57,336 nt of DNA. Origin: Syntrophomonas sp. GTDB taxonomy: Bacteria; Bacillota; Syntrophomonadia; Syntrophomonadales; Syntrophomonadaceae. Location of the stretch: positions 1-57,336 of the forward strand of contig JAENYG010000023.1 in the NCBI GenBank assembly GCA_016841875.1, given 5' to 3'. A program made the translations under genes and the position numbers. The notes beneath the pieces were generated by a model that was not told where the DNA came from, ran no database searches, and saw nothing but the letters and a program-made list of their open reading frames with translations. Positions 51,497 through 57,336 of the stretch are shown here, piece after piece. How positions within the stretch are numbered: position 1 is the first letter of the stretch; each line of letters opens with the position of its first letter.

Positions 51497-52831
51497 TTAC
51501 TTTACTAGTTTCGTACCATCACTATTAAGCTTATAGCCTTGTTTAATCAAATATTCAATTTCTTTTTGCAGATAACTACCAGGGCGAACTTTGTCTATTG
51601 GTGTTGCTAAATTAAACTCCGAACCCTTTGCAATTGCACGATCTAAGAATTTCTTATTTGCTATCCATTGTTCTGCAGGAGTCATTTTATTCCATATATT
51701 GATAGGTATTGAAAACGGTTTTGCCCCAAGCTTATTAGACATTTCAACATACTCCGGATAGTGTCCAATGACATTTTGAGGTACTTGAGGGTTAACAGTT
51801 CCCTGCGCTTCTAACGCAACAGCACCGGTTCCCCCTGCAACAAGATATACTGCTTCTGCTCCTTCAGCCATGGTAAAGGCAGCGACGTGGGCTCCCAAAA
51901 CAGCACCAGTAGTATTCAAATAGGCCTCCTGTGCTTCATCTGATCCTAAGTACTCAATAGTCTGCGGGACCGTATTGTTCCAGGTGTCTGAACAACTAGT
52001 GCTAACAGTTGATGGAATTTGTTTAAATGAATTCCATGAGTTAGTCATCCATTCAGGAACCTGTCCCATGGGGTCCACAAAAGTTATCGGATTATTACTA
52101 CAATACGCATACCTGTTCAAACTCAGCGGGTCACTGATGTCCCCTTCCAGTATATCTGTTGAAACAAACCTGTGCACGTCCGGGTTGTAGTACCGGGCCC
52201 GCATATAGATGAGGCCGTTGCCGTCGGTCATGATTCCATACTGGCCGTTGTAGAGGAACGAAGTTTCGCTGCTGCCGGTATGGTCGGTTAATTTTCCGTA
52301 TTCATCGTAATGGAAGCTATCGGTAACACTGCCGGAGGCATCGGTCAGCTTCACTGTGCTGCCTCTGAAGTCGTAATGGTAGACCTTATAGTTACCCTGC
52401 TTTTCTTCCCCGATGAGTCCCAGACCGTAGACATAGCAGGTCTGGCTTTCATCAGCTGCGGTCCTGGCCAGCACCTGGCTCAAGGAGGCATGGGGGTTGA
52501 TTATGTCATCATATTGTTCTCCATCTATGTTAACCCCGATACGGTTACTTTCAGCGTCGTAGGTATAGATGCTGTTCCCTGCTGCGGTAAGGCGGTTGCG
52601 GGAATCGAAACTGTATGATGTCATCTGCTCATCCAAAGGTCCGTAAGTCATGTTGCCATCGGCATCGTAGCTGACTTCCTGTCCATTGTAGGTGGCCAGA
52701 CGGTTGTCACTGGTACAGGTTATTCCACTGTCTTCACCAGCATCTGCAGGATCGGAAAGATTGGAGTATTCATCAATGAGGTTTCCGGCTTCGTTACCTT
52801 TGCCAAAAGGGAAGTGCCTGCTCTCGTACAC
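51497..52831 (-). CDS. RHS-repeat toxin protein, N-terminally truncated
   Basis: 444 residues from a GTG with only a weak, badly spaced site; a normal RHS protein would be far longer and exported. YD repeats (YSFDSRNRLTAAGN, YTYDAESNRIG), then the RHS-associated core (YNGQYGIMTDGNGLIYMRARYYNPDVHRF, NRYAYCSNNPITFVDPMGQ; in parts) are followed by a unique tip (~residues 265-444). The tip contains a hydrophobic Ala/Gly segment and a C-terminal basic domain (NIWNKMTPAEQWIANKKFLDRA, SYLQKEIEYLIKQGYKL; in parts) of the kind seen in RNase-type polymorphic toxins; the exact family is uncertain. The matching N-terminal half may be the gene just upstream (52898-54349), from which it is separated by 66 bp and stop codons. 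Confidence 0.78.
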   Translation of the reverse strand: MYESRHFPFGKGNEAGNLIDEYSNLSDPADAGEDSGITCTSDNRLATYNGQEVSYDADGNMTYGPLDEQMTSYSFDSRNRLTAAGNSIYTYDAESNRIGVNIDGEQYDDIINPHASLSQVLARTAADESQTCYVYGLGLIGEEKQGNYKVYHYDFRGSTVKLTDASGSVTDSFHYDEYGKLTDHTGSSETSFLYNGQYGIMTDGNGLIYMRARYYNPDVHRFVSTDILEGDISDPLSLNRYAYCSNNPITFVDPMGQVPEWMTNSWNSFKQIPSTVSTSCSDTWNNTVPQTIEYLGSDEAQEAYLNTTGAVLGAHVAAFTMAEGAEAVYLVAGGTGAVALEAQGTVNPQVPQNVIGHYPEYVEMSNKLGAKPFSIPINIWNKMTPAEQWIANKKFLDRAIAKGSEFNLATPIDKVRPGSYLQKEIEYLIKQGYKLNSDGTKLVK

Positions 52832-52897
52832 TTCCCTTCTGCATACCTACATATGAATCTGTTGTTAATATATTTCTGTCTGGACATAATTTTAGAT

Positions 52898-54349
52898 TTA
52901 AGTAGTAAAACTGAATTCATATCCCTCGTCCAGTGGTTCACCGGTGAACATATCCTTTACTGAACCTGCGGGTATTATCACCCGGTAGGTCTTGCCGCTC
53001 TGCAGATTGAAAATAGGGTCTATCGTAAGTTTATTTCCTGCCAGCAGCTTAATTGCCGCTACACTGTTGTTATTTTCATTAAGCAGAACAATGGAAGAAA
53101 ACTGACTGCCCTGCAGGCATGAAACCGAGAAGTATACCTTAATATTGCTGTTTACTGCTACCCCAGTGCTTCCATCTGATGGCACGGTACTCACTATCTG
53201 GGGTCCGCTGGCTGCTTCTTCGGTTGTAAAGCTGAATTGATAGCTGTTGCTCAGCGGTATATCGGTTACTGCGTCTTCAACGGCTCCGGCAGGAATGATT
53301 ACGGTGTAATTCATGCTGCTGTCCAGATCAAAGACCGGCATGATTTTCAGCTGGTCAAGCACCAGCATGTTAATCGTGTTTACTGGATCGTTATTTTCAT
53401 CTAACAGCTGGATGGAAGAAAAGGTACTGCCCGTACTGCACCATGCGGATAAGGTAACACCAATATCAGTATCTGCTGAAACTCCCTCACTCCCATCCGC
53501 TGGCACTGTAGCAATTATCTGGGGAGATCCGATCACAGAGGTGGTAAAGGACTGTATCTCTCCGGGAATCCAGCCCAGGGAGTTATGCGCCATAGCCCGG
53601 TAAAGGTAGGATGTTTCGGGGGTTAATCCGTCTATATAGGCCGAGAATGGCCCCACACCAAAGCTACCGGTTTGGACAGCATAGTCAATCCATTCACTGT
53701 CATCCTCCGCCCTGTACAGGAATTTGACCTGGTCGCAATTCTCCTCGCCTGCCAGGCTGCTGATGGTTCCCTTCAGGGTAGCTCCAGTCTGGTTAACATT
53801 TGCAGCACTTTCAGTTACCACTGCCAAAGCGTTGGCACTGGTGGTAAAGCTGAAGGTCAATTCCTGGTTGGGCTCATTATCCGGGTTCTGCACCGCCCCG
53901 GCTGGAATATATGCCGTATAGACTGTGCTGGTATCTAGATTGTTGGTAGATTGTATGGATAAAGTCTTATCTGCAATGCTGGTAGTGATCTCAACCGGGT
54001 TCTCCCCCTGTTTCAGACTGATATTATCAATATTAGCCGCGGCAGTGATGGTCTGATTGAAATTAATATGTATAACTTTATTTACAGGTACTCCGGTTTC
54101 TTCACCAGCCGGATCGGTGGATAATACTGTCAGCACAATACTACTGGTGGACTGCAGCAGGTTGCCCCCGCTGTCATAGGTGTAAGTTCTGGTTACTCCA
54201 TTCCCATAGGTAACAGATGTAAGTCTCCCCAAAGCGTCATATTCATAGTGTATATGTCCGGCCTGTGCCGGAACAGCAATCGTAAAAATTAGAAACACCA
54301 CACATAGTGCCAGCCCTACAGTTTTTTTCGTGCATCTTCTTAAATCCAT
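52898..54349 (-). CDS. secreted Ig-like (Big_5) N-terminal part of an RHS-type protein
   Basis: 483 residues. Signal peptide (AVPAQAG), then a YD-like motif (YEYDALGRLTSV, YTYDSGGN), a Big_5 domain, a fibronectin-III-like module (DDSEWIDYAVQTGSFG, ETSYLYRAMAHN), and two more Big_5 domains ending GYEFSFTT just before the stop. Each Big_5 repeat has the VPADGSEGVSADTDI / VPSDGSTGVAVNSNI start. In a complete RHS protein, repeats and core would follow, so the gene probably lost its downstream part and now encodes a secreted scaffold only. AAAGGAG precedes the ATG. The first ~205 codons duplicate the fragment at 48942-49568. Confidence 0.8.
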   Translation of the reverse strand: MDLRRCTKKTVGLALCVVFLIFTIAVPAQAGHIHYEYDALGRLTSVTYGNGVTRTYTYDSGGNLLQSTSSIVLTVLSTDPAGEETGVPVNKVIHINFNQTITAAANIDNISLKQGENPVEITTSIADKTLSIQSTNNLDTSTVYTAYIPAGAVQNPDNEPNQELTFSFTTSANALAVVTESAANVNQTGATLKGTISSLAGEENCDQVKFLYRAEDDSEWIDYAVQTGSFGVGPFSAYIDGLTPETSYLYRAMAHNSLGWIPGEIQSFTTSVIGSPQIIATVPADGSEGVSADTDIGVTLSAWCSTGSTFSSIQLLDENNDPVNTINMLVLDQLKIMPVFDLDSSMNYTVIIPAGAVEDAVTDIPLSNSYQFSFTTEEAASGPQIVSTVPSDGSTGVAVNSNIKVYFSVSCLQGSQFSSIVLLNENNNSVAAIKLLAGNKLTIDPIFNLQSGKTYRVIIPAGSVKDMFTGEPLDEGYEFSFTT

Positions 54350-54539
54350 TTTTATACTCCTTTCCCAATGTCTTAAATATTGTTCATCGTATTAGAAATG
54401 GTTGTCACACATTAAAAGATGTTATTTGCTCTGTTCTCCATACAATATATATTTAAACTTTTGCACGTGTTTACTTATTCCCGCTCCCCTAAAAAATCAT
54501 TTACTATTAGCTTGTCTTTAAGGCTCCTTATACCAGGAT

Positions 54540-55400
54540 TTATCCACATTGTAGTACTAGCCATATATTATCAAAATTTCTTGTTAGCAAATCCTGTTTC
54601 TTGATCCAATAATATATCCTGCCATCATCTCCCCACATCATTTGCAGATTTTCATCAGAATCCAATTGGAAAAGCAAAATCCAATCTTCTGCTCCTTTTT
54701 CCAGCTCAAATCTTCTTGGACTACTATACGCATCTACTTTTCCACAATACAAACCATTAGTTACTATCTGGCATTCAAGCTGCATATCTCCTTGGAGAGC
54801 ATCTGGATGGCCAAGCATGCGATTTATCCGGTCGTCTCTTTCTTTATATAACTCTTCTATATCATCCATTAAGTTATCATAAATATTACCCTCCAATGAG
54901 TTCAATCCCAGTTTGTATAGATATCCTGAATCCACAGGAGGCAGCGTTATTTCTCTTGAAAACTCAAGTGAACAGGCATCAAAAACAACTACTTCATTTG
55001 ATGAGGGTTCTGAACGCACTAATTCAGACGAATCACCATCATAATAAAATACTTTCCATCCGTCTCGATCTGCTGGATCAAATCCCCATGGTTGATCGTC
55101 ACAATCATAGAAAAAGTAAATGATTCCTGCTCCAGGTAATAGCTTATGATAATCATAATCCCTGGTATCTTGCATATTTATTTGTGCAATAAATGAAAGT
55201 GGAACTCCTTCAGTATTTATCCATTGCATTCCTTTTGGGAGATCTGGAAGCCCCCCTATTTTGGAAGCCCCCAGTTGAATCTCTTTTTCATCTACAGCAT
55301 ATGTATATACACGAATGGATTCTTTAGCTTCTTCCATGAGTTTTCTTGAAATATGTATCAAGCCGTTATCCTTTATAATTTTAAAAAGTTTATTTTTCAT
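54540..55400 (-). CDS. DUF1963 (YwqG-like) protein, possible immunity protein
   Basis: 286 residues, cytoplasmic, with CAGGGAG six bases before the ATG. DUF1963 landmarks: IQLGASKIGGLPDLPKGMQW (~50-70), LSFIAQINMQDT, GIIYFFYD, the H/P-poor Asp-rich loop, and MLGHPDALQGDMQ (~205) with DWILLFQLDSDE near the end. DUF1963 proteins occur widely as immunity proteins in polymorphic toxin loci. Here it lies between two immunity/RHS units on the same strand, so an orphan immunity role is likely, though no matching toxin tip is next to it. Confidence 0.82.
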   Translation of the reverse strand: MKNKLFKIIKDNGLIHISRKLMEEAKESIRVYTYAVDEKEIQLGASKIGGLPDLPKGMQWINTEGVPLSFIAQINMQDTRDYDYHKLLPGAGIIYFFYDCDDQPWGFDPADRDGWKVFYYDGDSSELVRSEPSSNEVVVFDACSLEFSREITLPPVDSGYLYKLGLNSLEGNIYDNLMDDIEELYKERDDRINRMLGHPDALQGDMQLECQIVTNGLYCGKVDAYSSPRRFELEKGAEDWILLFQLDSDENLQMMWGDDGRIYYWIKKQDLLTRNFDNIWLVLQCG

Positions 55401-55448
55401 AATTTCTCCCTGTAGCCAAGACAGTATTTAGCATGCCAATATGGATAC

Positions 55449-56237
55449 TCAAATGATACTTATAGGTTCAAAATGTATTCTTTTGATTCTGTTTTTCTGG
55501 AATAAATGATATATTTTTGCACTTACAACCAGAATCCTTTTGCAGTATAGGTTTATTCCAAAATACTCTTGAGTTAAATTAAAGTCACACGCTCCTTTAA
55601 GACTTTCTCTATCATAAATAGCTTCCGACCTGAGAATCATTCCATTTCGCTGACATTTTTTGCACCGTATATCTTCGACCACTTCAACCCTTATTTTGTC
55701 GTTCATGTTGGGAAGAATATGGGTTGGTTTTAACTGATATAATATCAATTCATCTCTCCCTTTATAGTCAACTACAGGTCCAAATTCACAACCTGTAAGA
55801 TTATGATCTAATATTAGATTGCACAGTCTTTCAGTTACAATGATTTCCGGTTGAATGGTTATTATGTCATATTTTTTCATTTTCTTTTTATCAATTCTCA
55901 GTTCAGACACTTGCTGCTTTCCACAGTGACAATAATTGCAATCCAGTTCATATTCTGTTCCAAATTTTTCCGCGTTCATGCCGTCCCTTTCCCATGGATA
56001 CATTATTTCCACAGTAAAGAATTCTGCTGTGTTGATTTCCTCTTTGGTATATTCCCGCCCTTCTGCAAAAGTATAAGAAAGCTTATGTTTTTCGATCTCT
56101 TCCATCAGTATTTTGAAACCTTTGGTATCCTGGTAAATGACAATATAAAGACTCGCAACAACTTTTGACTCTAACGAATCATTTTTTATCTTTTCATGTA
56201 TCTCGCTCAATAAATTATAATCTCCGTGTACATACAT
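55449..56237 (-). CDS. double-CXXC immunity-like protein
   Basis: 262 residues from the ATG at 56237; GAGGAG lies ten bases upstream, and the ATG at 56255 overlaps that site but is possible. Two Cys pairs, CNYCHCGK (~residue 130) and CKKCQRNG (~200), probably bind zinc. The middle (YDIITIQPEIIVTERLCNLIL, FGPVVDYKG; in parts) resembles the double-CXXCG proteins described as immunity partners of RHS/Sit-type toxins. It starts just after the stop of the HNH-type RHS toxin, so it is the likely cognate immunity protein. It is cytoplasmic, as expected for nuclease protection. Confidence 0.72.
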   Translation of the reverse strand: MYVHGDYNLLSEIHEKIKNDSLESKVVASLYIVIYQDTKGFKILMEEIEKHKLSYTFAEGREYTKEEINTAEFFTVEIMYPWERDGMNAEKFGTEYELDCNYCHCGKQQVSELRIDKKKMKKYDIITIQPEIIVTERLCNLILDHNLTGCEFGPVVDYKGRDELILYQLKPTHILPNMNDKIRVEVVEDIRCKKCQRNGMILRSEAIYDRESLKGACDFNLTQEYFGINLYCKRILVVSAKIYHLFQKNRIKRIHFEPISII

Positions 56238-56258
56238 CTTGGCACTTCTCCTCATAAA

Positions 56259-57336
56259 TTACCAACCCCTAAAATCAATGTTTACACCGTTGTTAATAAG
56301 CTGTTGTTTCAGTGGTTTAAGGTACTGTTCCATACCTAATTCCTTATAAATTTCTACAGTAGCGTCCCATATTTCTTGCTGAGTCGCATTGGTTGTCCTA
56401 GTTTGATTCCTAAAGTCATAGGCATACCCAATCCTTTCCCGAAACATTTTGGTGGTTTGTTTGTGGGTTTCTTTATCAATTGCAATCGATAGCATATCAT
56501 TAGGATTTATACCTAGTGTATCGGCAAGTCTCTTCTCGATTAGATGATGAGTTTCTAAGTTAGTTCCTTTTACTATCTTTCTTAAACTTTTGTAGGACAT
56601 TACTACTTGGCCATTACCAAAGGTTTCTTTAATGAGTTCAATCTCGTCTGCACTTTTTATTAATCCGGTTTTTACAAGAAAATTTCTAGCAGTATTAGCC
56701 GCTTTTTTTGTCGTATCATCTGCAAATTTACCTACTCCTGTGACACCTGGCACTAATAGTCCTGCACTATCAAAAGTCGCTGCAAAATAATTACCTTGCG
56801 AAATATCAAGTGCAATAAGTTGCATGTCCATCTGCGTATCAGGTGAACCAGCCACGGTTACAACATACATATACACTGCAGCTGCCGGATTTTGACCACT
56901 ATAATCTACATAACTTACCGGATTACTATAACAATAAATATACCTGTTCAAACTCAACGGGTCGCTGATGTCCCCTTCCAGTATATCTGTTGAAACGAAT
57001 CGATGCACGTCCGGGTTGTAGTACCTGGCCCGTATATAGATTAGGCCGTTGCCGTCGGTCATGATCCCGTACTGGCCGTTGTAGAGGAACGGGGTCTCGC
57101 TGCTGCCGGTATGGTCGGTTAGTTTTCCGTAGTCATCGTACTGGAAGCTGTCGGTGACACTGCCTGCGGCATCGGTCAGCTTAACTGTGCTGCCTCTGAA
57201 GTCGTAATGGTAGACCTTATAGTTACCCTGCTTTTCTTCCCCGATGAGTCCCAGACCGTAGACATAGCAGGTCTGGCTTTCATCAGCTGCGGTCCTGGCC
57301 AGCACCTGGCTCAAGGAGGCATGGGGGTTGATTATG
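56259..57336 (-). CDS. RHS toxin protein with HNH-like nuclease tip (5' end outside window)
   Basis: The frame enters from beyond the right edge in RHS repeat sequence (PHASLSQVLARTAADES), runs through the core (SSETPFLYNGQYGIMTDGNG, YYNPDVHRFVSTDILEGD, NRYIYCYSNPVSYVDYSGQ) and ends in a unique ~215-residue tip. The tip has a hydrophobic segment, then TNLETHHLIEKRLADTLG, NDMLSIAIDKETHKQTTKM and EIWDATVEIYKELG (in parts); the xHH followed by N-H spacing is that of HNH/EndoVII-superfamily nuclease toxins. It would cleave DNA or RNA of a neighbouring cell after delivery. The cytoplasmic immunity gene follows within ~20 bp. The core is nearly identical at DNA level to those at ~52080-52500 and ~50880-51068. 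Confidence 0.85.
   Translation of the reverse strand, partial: IINPHASLSQVLARTAADESQTCYVYGLGLIGEEKQGNYKVYHYDFRGSTVKLTDAAGSVTDSFQYDDYGKLTDHTGSSETPFLYNGQYGIMTDGNGLIYIRARYYNPDVHRFVSTDILEGDISDPLSLNRYIYCYSNPVSYVDYSGQNPAAAVYMYVVTVAGSPDTQMDMQLIALDISQGNYFAATFDSAGLLVPGVTGVGKFADDTTKKAANTARNFLVKTGLIKSADEIELIKETFGNGQVVMSYKSLRKIVKGTNLETHHLIEKRLADTLGINPNDMLSIAIDKETHKQTTKMFRERIGYAYDFRNQTRTTNATQQEIWDATVEIYKELGMEQYLKPLKQQLINNGVNIDFRGW

Noticed and set aside
1-57336. tRNA, rRNA or prophage genes
   Set aside because: No cloverleaf with a GGTTCRA-type T-loop, no rRNA segments and no phage structural or integrase genes were seen on either strand.

Overview
The window looks like chromosome of an anaerobic, low-to-mid-GC Firmicute of the class Clostridia, possibly Syntrophomonadaceae-like. 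The taxonomic guess rests on very strong AGGAGG-type ribosome binding sites, GTG/TTG starts, Sec signal peptides and lipoboxes, several S-layer-homology (SLH) surface proteins, DUF2284/YkgJ/DUF89-type proteins and RAYT/REP-like palindromes. No rRNA or tRNA gene, CRISPR array or phage was seen.

Region 1 (1-8480): four minus-strand genes for exported surface proteins (cadherin-like, SLH, pterin-oxidoreductase-like and chitobiase-C-like domains) lie downstream of a tandem array of three good and one decayed copies of one structured RNA, each followed by an intrinsic terminator. Diverging from the same ~400-bp AT-rich region, two more copies of that RNA, also each with a terminator, precede a molybdate/tungstate ABC transporter (modABC-like, 8481-11191). 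The RNA has the architecture expected of Moco/Tuco (molybdenum/tungsten cofactor) riboswitches. A seventh copy precedes a fifth surface gene (SLH protein, 16429-19395). The window therefore appears to encode a Mo/W-cofactor-responsive regulon in which uptake genes and S-layer-associated proteins share one sensor RNA.

Region 2 (11287-16323): an RND efflux pump with its membrane-fusion lipoprotein, and a divergent TetR-type regulator with a candidate operator between them. Region 3 (16321-21850): the duplicated-domain SLH gene, then a decayed stretch where a histidine kinase and a CotH gene lost their facing 5' halves, flanked by REP-like palindromes. Region 4 (21941-29669): a mannose module made of a glycosyltransferase-GH130 phosphorylase fusion, a GT4 glycosyltransferase, a phosphomannomutase/phosphoglucomutase and mannose-1-phosphate guanylyltransferase, which together could make and recycle a mannoside from GDP-mannose.

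Region 5 (29829-45785): housekeeping and accessory genes: DUF89 phosphatase, a diguanylate cyclase, DUF2284 and YkgJ cysteine proteins, TVP38 membrane protein, an alpha/beta hydrolase, a chemoreceptor, a Lon-like AAA protease overlapping a small lipoprotein, a metallo-beta-lactamase-fold hydrolase, a copper-amine-oxidase-N-domain surface protein and a class A PBP with a lipobox. Region 6 (45786-47190): corA, preceded by a leader with a good promoter, a 35-36-codon upstream ORF beginning M(M)DPVPD and mutually exclusive GGAGGG/CCCTCC/GGAGGG pairings that either hide or expose the corA ribosome binding site. This resembles an MgtL-type Mg2+ sensing leader.

Region 7 (47334-57336): insertion sequences (an IS3 element inserted in an IS256 remnant) next to an RHS polymorphic-toxin locus: displaced N-terminal pieces, repeated RHS cores with different C-terminal toxin tips (one HNH-like nuclease), orphan tips and their immunity genes, including a tandem pair of small membrane proteins and a DUF1963 protein. 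The locus runs off the right edge. All family assignments come from reading motifs; no database search was run.
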